Shown: in pieces, positions 1-7,913 of the stretch
How positions within the stretch are numbered: position 1 is the first letter of the stretch
Layout of the letters: each line of letters opens with the position of its first letter
From: Bythopirellula polymerisocia
GTDB lineage: Bacteria; Planctomycetota; Planctomycetia; Pirellulales; Lacipirellulaceae
NCBI RefSeq assembly: GCF_007860015.1
Contig: NZ_SJPS01000012.1
Span: 1-64,000 of the forward strand
DNA: 64,000 nt
Direction: 5' to 3'
The notes under the pieces: model-generated
Told to the model about the DNA's origin: nothing
The model's input: the letters and a program-made list of their open reading frames with translations, nothing else
The model's database searches: none
Program-made: the position numbers and the translations under genes

Positions 1-23
1 TTCTCGCGGCGCCCCAATGCCAT
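1..23 (-). CDS. Start of a divergent gene, possibly a transposase (partial)
   Basis: An ATG at 23-21 on the minus strand is preceded by an AGGAGGA ribosome binding site (complement of 30-36) at ideal spacing. Only seven complete residues (MALGRRE) fit before the window ends. Some transposases of the IS1182 type start in a similar basic way, but seven residues cannot prove a family. The call rests on the ribosome binding site, the divergent orientation and the truncated gene beside it. Confidence 0.4.
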
Positions 24-127
24 CGTTATCCTCCTCGAAACAAATCAAACCCAGTTCAATCCACCAAATCTAGCGCCAACCGGACTGCAAGGGAAGACCG
101 GGGGAAAGGGACTTTTTCAACGGGCAG
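1..127 (-). mobile_element. Probable partial insertion sequence, right end
   Basis: The first ~127 bases look like the end of an insertion element that continues off the left edge. A minus-strand reading frame with a strong ribosome binding site begins here, and the sequence GGGACTTTTTCAACGGGCAG (108-127) resembles the terminal inverted repeats of many transposons, which often contain ACTTTTTCAAC. The ROK kinase reading frame follows directly without a start codon, as expected if the element landed in its 5' end. The other end of the element is outside the window, so this is inference. The boundary is approximate. Confidence 0.42.
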
Positions 128-154
128 TTAGGGGGAACCAACATCAAGCTGGGG

Positions 155-1096
155 TTGATTGACGATGTGGGCCGAACCTTTGCTTTTCACTCTGTCCCTA
201 CGGATGTGGATCGGGGCCCTGAGCATGCTGTCGAGCGAATTGCCGGCGGCGTCGTCAATTTGCTTGAATCTGCAAGAATGCGTATTGAAGACGTCGCACG
301 AATCGGTCTGGCAACTCCGGGTCCTATGGACATTGGGGCAGGATTATTACTGACGCCGGGGAATCTTCCCGGCTGGTGGGATTTTCCCATTCGCGAGCAA
401 GTCGCTGCCGCCTGCGGGTTGCCGGTGCGATTTGCGAACGATGCCAACGCCGCCGCCTACGGGGAGTATTGGCAGGGTGCTGGAGCAAGAACCCACAGTA
501 TGGTACTTCTTACCCTTGGGACAGGTATTGGCGGGGGAGTAGTAATCCAAGATTCCCTGGTTGAAGGGTCTCATAGCTGCGGAGCGGAATGTGGTTTTAT
601 CCTAATCGATCCTCGCCCCGACGCGCGCCGCGATTCCCTTAACAATACAGGAACTTTGGAGGCATATTGTGGCTCCTACGGTGTTGTAGGTAGAGTAGTC
701 GATGCCTTGGCAGAAGGGCGAGATAGTAATCTCACCGAGGTACTCAAGACGGCCGGTGCACTTACCCCGCTAGCCATTGCCCGGGCTGCCGAAGCTGGCG
801 ATGCACTGGCTATCGAGATTGTCCTGGATACTGCCAAGTACCTTGCTCTGGGGATCGTGACCTTGATCCACATTGTCGACCCTGAGAGAGTGGTGCTGGG
901 GGGAGCGATGAATTTTGGCGGTGCGGGCCACCCTTTGGGAGAAAGATTTCTGCAACAGGTCCGTGATGAGGTGCGTCCTCGCTTGCTCCCTCCCCTGCGA
1001 AAAGTCCTGCATATCGAGTTTGCTAAGCTAGGAGGCAATGCAGGCTATGTCGGCGCTGCCGGCTTGGCACGACTCGAACATCTCCAGACGGTTTAA
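155..1096 (+). CDS. ROK-family sugar kinase, probably 5'-truncated
   Basis: This protein belongs to the ROK family (glucokinase-like sugar kinases, ATP + hexose to hexose 6-phosphate, cytoplasmic). Visible family motifs are NDAN with catalytic Asp96, and the glycine-rich LGTGIGGG at 121-128. The phosphate-binding segment GGTNIK is encoded upstream of the first usable start (TTG at 155), at 131-148, with no ATG or GTG before the in-frame stop at 71-73. The Asp that normally opens the DxGGT motif reads Gln. The zinc site is also gone: Phe148 replaces the usual His, and the CxCGxxGC cluster is replaced around residues 158-167. The family call is secure; activity is doubtful. The frame is otherwise open to the stop, so I list it as CDS rather than pseudogene. 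Confidence 0.75.
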   Translation: MIDDVGRTFAFHSVPTDVDRGPEHAVERIAGGVVNLLESARMRIEDVARIGLATPGPMDIGAGLLLTPGNLPGWWDFPIREQVAAACGLPVRFANDANAAAYGEYWQGAGARTHSMVLLTLGTGIGGGVVIQDSLVEGSHSCGAECGFILIDPRPDARRDSLNNTGTLEAYCGSYGVVGRVVDALAEGRDSNLTEVLKTAGALTPLAIARAAEAGDALAIEIVLDTAKYLALGIVTLIHIVDPERVVLGGAMNFGGAGHPLGERFLQQVRDEVRPRLLPPLRKVLHIEFAKLGGNAGYVGAAGLARLEHLQTV

Positions 1097-1163
1097 TCTC
1101 TAGCTCTACTAAGCCGCCAGTGGTAAATAGTTATCCAGATTCCTTCCCCATCCGATTCCTCCT

Positions 1164-2981
1164 ATGACATCGCCTCAATATATCCGCAATTTTTCCATCG
1201 TGGCTCATATCGACCATGGCAAGAGTACGCTTGCAGACCGACTGATGGAAATTACAGGAACGGTAAGCTTCCGAGAGATGAAGGAGCAATTGCTCGACGA
1301 CATGGCACTGGAACGCCAACGCGGCATAACTATCAAGTCCCATGCCGTGACGATGCACTACCAACATCAGGGACACAATTATGAACTGAACCTGATCGAT
1401 ACACCTGGGCACGTCGATTTTCAATACGAAGTATCACGGTCATTGACTTGTTGCGAAGGGGCTGTGCTTCTGGTAGATGCCTTCCAGGGAGTCGAGGCTC
1501 AAACGGTCGCCAATGCGTATGCGGCCATGGAGCACGACCTAACAATTGTTCCCGTGATGAACAAGGTGGACCTCACTCACGCCCGCCCCGATGAAGTCCG
1601 TGAGGAAATGGAACACACTTTGGCGATTCATGCCGAGGAGGTGTTAGGTTGCAGTGCCAAGACTGGAATGGGGTGTAAGGAAGTTCTCGACGCGATTATC
1701 GAGCGTGTCCCTCCGCCGACAGGCGATCCCAAAGCAGCGTTGCAGGCGATGATATTTGATGCTGTCTACGACGAGTTTCGGGGAGCGATCACCTACATCC
1801 GCGTGATGAATGGCACTGTGACGAAGGGGCAAAAAATCAAGTTTCTGCAACAAGGAACTGTGCATGAAGTGATGGAGTTGGGCCATTTCTGTCCGCAGCG
1901 CAAGCCGTCCAAAACACTCGCAGCTGGGCAGGTGGGTTATCTCATCTGCAATATCAAGACGCTCGACAAAGTACATATTGGCGACACAGTAAGCACAGCT
2001 TCTGGGGTTCCGGCTTCCAAACTCCCCGGCTATCGACAACCAAAGCGGATGGTGTTTTGTGGCCTCTATCCGTCCGACGGGCAGGATTTCAAGCAACTCC
2101 GCGAGGCGCTCGACAAACTGGTAATTAACGACCCCAGCTTTGAGTTTACTCCCGAGACAAGTGATGCGTTGGGTTTCGGGTTTCGCTGTGGCTTCCTCGG
2201 CTTGCTGCACATGGAGATCATTCAGCAACGGCTTGAACAAGAGGCCGACATCGATCTGGTGCAGACCGCTCCCAACGTCACCTATGAAATCGTTACCACC
2301 TCGGGCGAGACACTGGAGGTGCACACTCCGCAGGACGTTCCGGACCAAGGGGATATCGAAGAATTTCGTCAGCCTATCGTGCGAGTTAGTTTTGTGTTGC
2401 CGACGGACTATATTGGCGGCATCATGAAACTCTGCACCGATCGCCGAGGGACTTATGTGCGGACCGAGTATCTCTCGCCAACTCGAGCGATGTTGGTCTA
2501 CGATCTGGCTCTGGCTGATGTGATTTACGACATGCACGACAAACTCAAGAGCACCACCCGCGGCTATGGCACGATGGACTACGAACTCTTGGGTTATGAG
2601 GCAGGCGAACTCGTGCGGATGGACATTTTGGTGAAGAACGAACGAATCGATGCGCTGTCGATTGTTTGCGATCGCCGCGACGCCGACGTTCGCGGTCGGG
2701 CGGTGATCAAAAAGCTCAAAGAAGAAATCCCACGCCACATGTTCGAAGTCCCACTGCAAGCGGCCATCGGCACCCGCGTTATCGCCCGTGAAAACATCTC
2801 AGCGATGCGCAAGAACGTCACCGCCAAGTGCTACGGCGGTGACATCTCCCGTAAACGCAAGCTGTGGGAGAAGCAAAAGGAAGGCAAGAAGCGAATGAAA
2901 TCCATCGGCTCGGTCGACATTCCGCAGAAGGCGTTCCTGGCTGTATTGGAAACGGGCGAGGAAGAGGGGAAGAAAAAGTAG
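1164..2981 (+). CDS. lepA: Elongation factor 4 (LepA), ribosome back-translocase GTPase
   Basis: LepA is a translational GTPase that binds the ribosome and can promote back-translocation under stress. The 605 residues match the usual length. All G motifs are visible in the first 160 residues: AHIDHGKSTL (G1), QRGITIK (G2), DTPGH (G3), NKVD (G4) and SAKTG (G5). The middle holds the family segment GFGFRCGFLGLLHMEI, and the C-terminal LepA domain is rich in Lys/Arg (DISRKRKLWEKQKEGKKR) for rRNA contact. The ATG start gives the canonical N-terminus. No good ribosome binding site is visible. The ROK gene ends 67 bases upstream. Confidence 0.97.
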   Translation: MTSPQYIRNFSIVAHIDHGKSTLADRLMEITGTVSFREMKEQLLDDMALERQRGITIKSHAVTMHYQHQGHNYELNLIDTPGHVDFQYEVSRSLTCCEGAVLLVDAFQGVEAQTVANAYAAMEHDLTIVPVMNKVDLTHARPDEVREEMEHTLAIHAEEVLGCSAKTGMGCKEVLDAIIERVPPPTGDPKAALQAMIFDAVYDEFRGAITYIRVMNGTVTKGQKIKFLQQGTVHEVMELGHFCPQRKPSKTLAAGQVGYLICNIKTLDKVHIGDTVSTASGVPASKLPGYRQPKRMVFCGLYPSDGQDFKQLREALDKLVINDPSFEFTPETSDALGFGFRCGFLGLLHMEIIQQRLEQEADIDLVQTAPNVTYEIVTTSGETLEVHTPQDVPDQGDIEEFRQPIVRVSFVLPTDYIGGIMKLCTDRRGTYVRTEYLSPTRAMLVYDLALADVIYDMHDKLKSTTRGYGTMDYELLGYEAGELVRMDILVKNERIDALSIVCDRRDADVRGRAVIKKLKEEIPRHMFEVPLQAAIGTRVIARENISAMRKNVTAKCYGGDISRKRKLWEKQKEGKKRMKSIGSVDIPQKAFLAVLETGEEEGKKK

Positions 2982-3009
2982 GATCGAAATCAGAAAGGGC
3001 AGCATAAAT

Positions 3010-3546
3010 ATGGCTTACTTTCTCACCACCGATCGACTTGGCTTTCGAGTCATGGCTCCAGCTGATCTGGATTTCCTAGCCGAGATGCTCTCAGACAGCG
3101 AGACGATGCGATTCTATCCCAATCTGCTCGATCGTAAGGGTGCCGTAGAATGGCTAGAGAAGGGACTCTCGCGACAGCATCGCGACGGTTATTCCTTCTG
3201 GTTAGTCGAAGATCAAGGTACTGGTATTCCAATCGGCCAAGTTGGTCTTCTCAATCAAGAAGTCGAAGGCAAGATTGAAGCGGAGATCGGCTACATGCTC
3301 CATCGCCAGTATTGGCGACAGGGATTTGCCAGCGAAGCGGCGTCGGCAGTCCGTGATTATGCTTTCCACGCATTGGGAAAGAAGCGAGTCATTTCACTCG
3401 TGCGCCCGATCAACATTCCTTCCCAACGAGTTGCGCTATCTTACGGAGCGAAGCCGGAGAAATTGGTTGTCTGGCGTGAGCTTGAGCATCTTGTCTTCGC
3501 GCTAAATTACTCCAAAGTTTCAGAAGGCAAGCCTCGAGTGAAATAA
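3010..3546 (+). CDS. GNAT acetyltransferase, RimJ-like
   Basis: The 178-residue protein has the Acetyltransf_3 (RimJ/RimL-like) layout: TDRLGFRVMAPADLDFL at the N-terminus, a beta-bulge segment IGQVGLLNQ, and the acetyl-CoA pyrophosphate loop around RQGFASEAA (residues ~103-111). It should transfer an acetyl group from acetyl-CoA to an amine of a small molecule or a protein N-terminus; the substrate cannot be told. The ATG lies 28 bases after lepA, so the two may be co-transcribed. Confidence 0.85.
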   Translation: MAYFLTTDRLGFRVMAPADLDFLAEMLSDSETMRFYPNLLDRKGAVEWLEKGLSRQHRDGYSFWLVEDQGTGIPIGQVGLLNQEVEGKIEAEIGYMLHRQYWRQGFASEAASAVRDYAFHALGKKRVISLVRPINIPSQRVALSYGAKPEKLVVWRELEHLVFALNYSKVSEGKPRVK

Positions 3547-3593
3547 TGAAAACTTCGAAACCTAAACCGGATTGAGTCTTGGACAGCACCAAT

Positions 3594-5000
3594 CTAATTA
3601 CTCAAAGTTGGCCCACCAAAGTTTTTCAAATCTAGCCTGACGGACTGTTCACCACCTGGGGCTTTGTCTTCGTCTGTAACTGCAGCGGATGATCCAACGC
3701 AAACTAGACTGTCGGAGGTGCGAAACAGCAATCGATTTCCGCAAAGCACCGGGCTTGCAAATCCGCCACTTCCGAGGTCGTTTTCGGAGATCAACTCGTA
3801 TTCGGGTCCTGCCTTCAATACAAAAGTCATCCCACGCTCATTCGTTACAAGCAGTTTGTCGCCCACCAGGATCGGCGACGCGGAAAAATCTCCGTCTAAT
3901 CGTTTCTGCCACAATTGTTCGCCGTTGCTCGCTGTGTAGCACGAGGCAATTCCCTGATCGTTGACCACATACAAGCGACCCTCGCCGAACAGAGGAGAAG
4001 GCACGTAAGTGACTCCCTTCGTCTTTTTCCATACGACGTGAGTATCCGTAACCTCTCCTTCACCATCAGCTCGGATCGCTAGAAGTTGTTTCTCCGGGTA
4101 GCCGCCGCTTGTGAAAACCAAGTCCTCTCCAACTGCAACAGTGTTAGCGGTGACCTCTGCAGGGCCGACACAATGCCAGAGAAGTTTTCCCGTGCTGGGA
4201 TCATAGCTGCTCATCTTTTGGTGACCAGACAAAAGAAGTTGGGGCTTACCGGCAATATTAGCTACAAACGGAGTGCCGTAGCTCCCATGTATTCCTGGTC
4301 GCTCACGCGGCGTGCGCCAGAGAAGCTTTCCCGTTGTGCGGTCCATCGCAGCGACGAAACTGGCATGAGCATTGTCGCCGTTGACAATGACTGCGGACTT
4401 GTAGATCACAGGCGACGGACCATAACCATGCTCCGCTTCAAATTCACCGGCTGTTTTTTGCCATACGATTTGCCCAGCGAAGTCGAGAGCAGTGACCCAT
4501 AAATTGCCTCCGTTGATGAACGCTACGAAGATGTGTTCACCGTCACAGGTCGGCGTTGCCGAGGCAAAACTATTCTTGCCATGGCTTCGCATGAAATTGC
4601 CTTTGTGGATAACCGTTTGCCATCGCTGCTCGCCAGTATTTCGATCAAAACAGAGTACCAACTGCTCTTGAGCACCTTCATCAGCAGTTGTGAGAAAGAT
4701 ATTCTCGCCACAAACAATCGGGCTCGAATGCCCCTTACCTGGAACAGCCACTTTCCAAGCGATGTTTTCTGTGGCGGACCAAGTGGTCGCAATGTCGCCT
4801 TCTAGAACGTGCCCGTCGCTATGGGGTCCGCGCCACCATGGCCAGTCCTGTGCTGCGGCAACGACTTCCTCGCCCTGCACCGGCTCGGCTGCCGTCACAG
4901 TGAGTGCCGCAATTTCTTGCGGGGACGGTGCGCCGCCACACCCTAAGAAGGAAACGAAAACTAAAAATGTGAGAAGCAAGTGAATCCGTTTCATGGGCAT
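3594..5000 (-). CDS. PQQ-like beta-propeller lipoprotein
   Basis: The N-terminus is a lipoprotein signal: MPMKRIH, a hydrophobic stretch, then the lipobox FLGC. The mature part has repeated blades with W-x-W-K/Q and G-K-L-L-W motifs (for example TTGKLLWRTP and STGKLLWHCV), typical of BamB/PQQ-enzyme-like propellers. Length 468 residues. The opening WPWWRGPHSDG is common in planctomycete secreted propeller proteins. No PQQ-dehydrogenase catalytic residues can be assigned, so it is probably a periplasmic binding or scaffold protein rather than an enzyme. It is tail-to-tail with the GNAT gene. Confidence 0.85.
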   Translation of the reverse strand: MPMKRIHLLLTFLVFVSFLGCGGAPSPQEIAALTVTAAEPVQGEEVVAAAQDWPWWRGPHSDGHVLEGDIATTWSATENIAWKVAVPGKGHSSPIVCGENIFLTTADEGAQEQLVLCFDRNTGEQRWQTVIHKGNFMRSHGKNSFASATPTCDGEHIFVAFINGGNLWVTALDFAGQIVWQKTAGEFEAEHGYGPSPVIYKSAVIVNGDNAHASFVAAMDRTTGKLLWRTPRERPGIHGSYGTPFVANIAGKPQLLLSGHQKMSSYDPSTGKLLWHCVGPAEVTANTVAVGEDLVFTSGGYPEKQLLAIRADGEGEVTDTHVVWKKTKGVTYVPSPLFGEGRLYVVNDQGIASCYTASNGEQLWQKRLDGDFSASPILVGDKLLVTNERGMTFVLKAGPEYELISENDLGSGGFASPVLCGNRLLFRTSDSLVCVGSSAAVTDEDKAPGGEQSVRLDLKNFGGPTLSN

Positions 5001-5302
5001 TTCTTCGATGAGTGCTGGGTCATTTTGTGAATGGGATGTTAGAAAAAATATGATGCGAACAAAGCGTCATGGATTCAGTAGGACCAGTATTTCGTTCTCA
5101 AGTAACGCCACTGAAATAGATCGATTCTAGATAAGTGTTTTGACAGCCTCGGCGAAGGACTATTTACTTGACGTTCAAAAAACCTTACTAAGGAATATCT
5201 ACTGGGCGCTTTAGCGATCATGCGAGACAAAGGCAGTATATCACTCTTGTGGCAGCGATTCGGCAAACTTAGCAGCCCGATTCACATAAGTTTCAGATCT
5301 TT
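5001..5302. other. Intergenic stretch without visible gene
   Basis: This A/T-richer gap lies upstream of the minus-strand propeller gene and downstream of the minus-strand TfoX-like gene. I see no RNA gene, no convincing small reading frame with a ribosome binding site, and no strong repeat. It probably holds the promoter of the propeller gene, but no box stands out. Confidence 0.5.
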
Positions 5303-5572
5303 TTAGAACTTGATACCTGCCGGTTCGATCAACGTCCAGTCTTTCATGACCTTGCCGGTAATTTCCATGGGCTTCACATGCGGCTTGGATTGTTTCTCAT
5401 CGTGATTCTCTTTGTCGAGTCGGACAACTAGCGAGCCCGTCCAGGGGCCAACATACATGTTGCCGTTGATCATGAAACAGACGCCGCCGAAGATTCTCTT
5501 TTCGGAAAAACCCTTGTGGCGTTTCAGCATGGGTAGAATTCGAGCGACTATTGTTTTGTCATCTTCTGTCAT
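5303..5572 (-). CDS. TfoX/Sxy N-terminal domain protein
   Basis: The 89-residue protein matches the stand-alone TfoX N-terminal domain: KRIFGGVCFMINGNMYVG near residues 24-41, then a V-R-L-D strand, and a final KPMEITGKVMKDWTLIEP segment. In gammaproteobacteria TfoX regulates competence, but stand-alone N-terminal domains are widespread and their function is mostly unknown. Nothing nearby points to competence. Confidence 0.85.
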   Translation of the reverse strand: MTEDDKTIVARILPMLKRHKGFSEKRIFGGVCFMINGNMYVGPWTGSLVVRLDKENHDEKQSKPHVKPMEITGKVMKDWTLIEPAGIKF

Positions 5573-5672
5573 GGCGCTCTATCCGTTTCTTGAGCAGACC
5601 AACAGAATATGAGGTTTTGCCACCTTCGATGCGAAATTTACTTCGCGGTTTGAGAACACACTTAAGCAAGAG

Positions 5673-5754
5673 TGGGGATGACAGGAGTTGAACCTGCACT
5701 CCCGAAGGAACTGGAACCTAAATCCAGCGCGTCTGCCAATTTCGCCACATCCCC
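5673..5754 (-). tRNA. tRNA-Leu (anticodon UAG)
   Basis: A complete class II tRNA folds on the minus strand. The acceptor stem is GGGGATG with CATCCCC and discriminator A. The anticodon stem-loop is CTGGA-TTTAGGT-TTCCAG-like, with UAG in the loop, reading CUA leucine codons. A long variable arm (CTTCGGGAG) follows, and the T-arm is GCAGG-TTCAACT-CCTGT. It is 82 nt. CCA is not encoded. It stands alone between the TfoX-like gene and the DUF971 gene. Confidence 0.95.
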
Positions 5755-5777
5755 TCTTACGTCGAGTTGAGCACCAA

Positions 5778-5783
5778 AGTATA
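5778..5783 (-). promoter_or_regulatory. Possible -10 box of the tRNA-Leu gene
   Basis: TATACT on the minus strand lies 23 bases before the tRNA 5' end. No clear -35 hexamer is found at 16-18 bases upstream, so the call is weak and rests on position and the -10 match alone. Confidence 0.25.
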
Positions 5784-5858
5784 GTCGGCTCCTGGTCAGT
5801 CGGCTAGCCGTTTTGAAGTGCTGCCACCCGCAGAAAATTAGCAACCACGAGCCAATTC

Positions 5859-6164
5859 ATGAGCAATGTTCCCCTTGATCTCCAGGCCCTCCGGGAACTA
5901 GGCCGGCTGCATGTCGTGTGGAACGATGGCGAGACAGATTTCCCGTTCGTATTTTTACGCCGCCAATGCCAATGTGCCCAATGTGTGAATGAATGGACAG
6001 GGGAGCAGATTCTCGATCCTGCTTCGGTCTCTGACGATATTTCGGTTGAGAGTATGGATCTCGTTGGGAGCTATGCGGTTCGCATCCATTGGTCGGATGG
6101 GCACAATTCAGGCCTGTTTACCTGGGATCGATTGCGAGAGTTGAGCCGGTTGCTTGAGAGCTAA
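5859..6164 (+). CDS. DUF971 (GBBH-like N-terminal) domain protein
   Basis: The 101-residue protein matches the DUF971 / gamma-butyrobetaine-hydroxylase-like N-terminal fold. It has an opening L-x-V-x-W-x-D-G (LHVVWNDGETDFPF), a Cys cluster RRQCQCAQCVNEWTG, and a closing WSDGHNSGLFTWDRLREL. The cysteines probably bind zinc or an Fe-S unit. Stand-alone members occur near Fe-S and Mrp/ApbC genes in other bacteria, but no such neighbour is seen here. Function unknown. Confidence 0.88.
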   Translation: MSNVPLDLQALRELGRLHVVWNDGETDFPFVFLRRQCQCAQCVNEWTGEQILDPASVSDDISVESMDLVGSYAVRIHWSDGHNSGLFTWDRLRELSRLLES

Positions 6165-6175
6165 TTCCTCAACCA

Positions 6176-7735
6176 CTACAAAGTTGCATCGCTTAAATTC
6201 CCCGGCGAACCGTTCATCAGAACTTCGAGCGAGTGGACCACGCCGCGGGTCTCCACTTCGAAGTGAATCGCATGAGCTTCGGCCGAAAGCTTGGTTTGCA
6301 CCCGCTGCAATAGTTCGTTGCGGTCCGCAAACGCTTCCCCTTCGAACGAATGGATACGGTCGTTTAGTTGGAATCCCGCGCGAGCCGAAGGGGAATGGGG
6401 CACCACACGAGTAACATAAACCGTGTGCGGTTCTGCGGGGTCGTCGCGCCACGAAAGTCCCAGGTGAATTGGATTGCCGGACAGCGGAACCGAGAAATCC
6501 AAGTGTTCTTCAATTCCTGCGCGCTTAATAGTCAATTGCAGCGGCGAATCACTTTCCAAGGCAAGAGTTTCCAGCAAAGCTACATCGTTGAGCCGCTGGC
6601 CATTGACTGCGAGAATCTTATCGCCGTGTTCTAAATTGCTGCTCGAATCGTGTACTTCCTTTATCTCCACCAAGCCATCCGAAGAATTTTGCCAACTAAA
6701 ATTCAGCCGAGATGCCAAGGGGGGTAACGGTTTTTCAAGTCGAGTCTGATTGTAAGGGCTATCTAACCGCGATTCGCTACGAAACTCCGGCAATCGATCC
6801 GAGTCGGCCAGTTCTACTACTTGTTCGAGCATATAACTGGCGACTATTTGAATGCCGGGGATATTGATCTTCTCGACATCATCCGACGGACGATGGTAGT
6901 CGTCATGCAGTCCGGTGTGAACGTACAGCGAAGGAATCTGTTTTTGGAAGAAGGTCCAGTGGTCACTGTTGTTCTTATATTCCCAATTGAAATCAAGCCA
7001 TGCCTCGTCCAGGCTCGGGGTACTCATAAGCTTTCGGAATCCACTCCCGCTGCGCGTGCCACCCACTTCGATTCTTCCCGACTCCAATCGGCCTATCATA
7101 TCAACATTGATCGCTAGTTTCACGCTACTGAGCGGCACCGTCGGTTGCCGTACCCAGTGAGAAGAGCCGAGCAGGCCTTTTTCTTCACCATCCCAGAAGG
7201 CGAACAGAATCGACCGCCGGGGGCGATGTTCCGTGCGGGTGAGGGCGTCAATCAATTCCAGCACGGCAGAGACCCCACTGGCGTTGTCGTCGGCTCCGTT
7301 ATGCACGTAGCCAAATGGCCCGAAACTATTGCGTCGGTTGCCATATCCGACATGATCGTAATGCGCTCCAATGACAATCGTCTCGTGCTGGAGTTCAGCA
7401 TCGGAGCCGCGCAAGAGGGCAAGGATATTCTGGGAATTGCCCCGAAAATGTTGCTGGAAAGTGCCATTCGAACCGGCGGGTTCGAGTCCCGATTGCTTTA
7501 CCAGTTCCAGGATATAGCTGGCGGCAGCGTGACCTCCGCGCGATCCCGCCTCGCGGCCTTCGAGCATATCTGCTGCCAGATACTCGACGTGACTCTGAAT
7601 CTCGGTGGTAGTGATCGATGCACGGGCAATATCAAACCAGGCGTTTTCCGCCGCGTTAGAGGAGGGTAAAGCCAACAAAACAAGCAGCATCAATAAACTA
7701 CAAGTTTGTCGCAGGTTCTGGCGAGTTTTGGTCAT
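6176..7735 (-). CDS. Secreted M28 zinc aminopeptidase with C-terminal PDZ domain
   Basis: The 519-residue protein starts with a basic-hydrophobic signal sequence (residues ~8-28). A PA-like-free M28 catalytic domain follows with all metal ligands: His in GAHYDHVG, Asp in GADDNASG, the Glu pair in DGEEKGLLGS, Asp in NVDMIGR and His in DDYHRPSDD. The last ~170 residues hold PDZ features: DKILAVNGQRL is followed by a second copy, RAGFQLNDRIHSFEGEAF. It should cleave N-terminal residues from peptides outside the cytoplasmic membrane, with the PDZ part binding substrate tails. It ends 12 bases from the convergent DUF971 gene. Confidence 0.92.
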   Translation of the reverse strand: MTKTRQNLRQTCSLLMLLVLLALPSSNAAENAWFDIARASITTTEIQSHVEYLAADMLEGREAGSRGGHAAASYILELVKQSGLEPAGSNGTFQQHFRGNSQNILALLRGSDAELQHETIVIGAHYDHVGYGNRRNSFGPFGYVHNGADDNASGVSAVLELIDALTRTEHRPRRSILFAFWDGEEKGLLGSSHWVRQPTVPLSSVKLAINVDMIGRLESGRIEVGGTRSGSGFRKLMSTPSLDEAWLDFNWEYKNNSDHWTFFQKQIPSLYVHTGLHDDYHRPSDDVEKINIPGIQIVASYMLEQVVELADSDRLPEFRSESRLDSPYNQTRLEKPLPPLASRLNFSWQNSSDGLVEIKEVHDSSSNLEHGDKILAVNGQRLNDVALLETLALESDSPLQLTIKRAGIEEHLDFSVPLSGNPIHLGLSWRDDPAEPHTVYVTRVVPHSPSARAGFQLNDRIHSFEGEAFADRNELLQRVQTKLSAEAHAIHFEVETRGVVHSLEVLMNGSPGNLSDATL

Positions 7736-7829
7736 TGAGCGTTCCAGAGATGCAGTCTGAAGGTGGGAGAGCCAACCGGGATTCTCAGTCAGCTCTGGGC
7801 CTTGCTTGAGTATCGTCCACCCCCTCTAC

Positions 7830-7841
7830 GAGACTAGTCTC
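7830..7841. promoter_or_regulatory. 12-bp perfect palindrome upstream of the M28 peptidase gene
   Basis: GAGACTAGTCTC is a perfect palindrome about 95 bases upstream of the peptidase start, in the gap after mnmE. It could be an operator, but no known regulator is implied and short palindromes occur by chance. Confidence 0.2.
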
Positions 7842-7913
7842 CGATTGTCCAAAGTCGGTTGGTAACGATGGGGAGTCCCATTCATTGGGAACTCAGATCA
7901 TGGGCTCACAAAT

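Noticed and set aside
1644-2759. Long antisense open frame (371 codons) inside lepA
   Set aside because: It is opposite a complete, highly conserved lepA and shows no family motifs; an antisense shadow.
5662-5844. A 60-residue open frame reading ...VAKLADALDLGSSSFGSAGSTPVIPTLA
   Set aside because: This is the familiar false translation of a tRNA-Leu gene; the tRNA fold is complete on the same strand.
7476-7492. T-arm look-alike (CGGGTTCGAGTCCCG) suggesting a tRNA
   Set aside because: No acceptor, D or anticodon stem can be built around it and it lies inside the conserved M28 peptidase gene.
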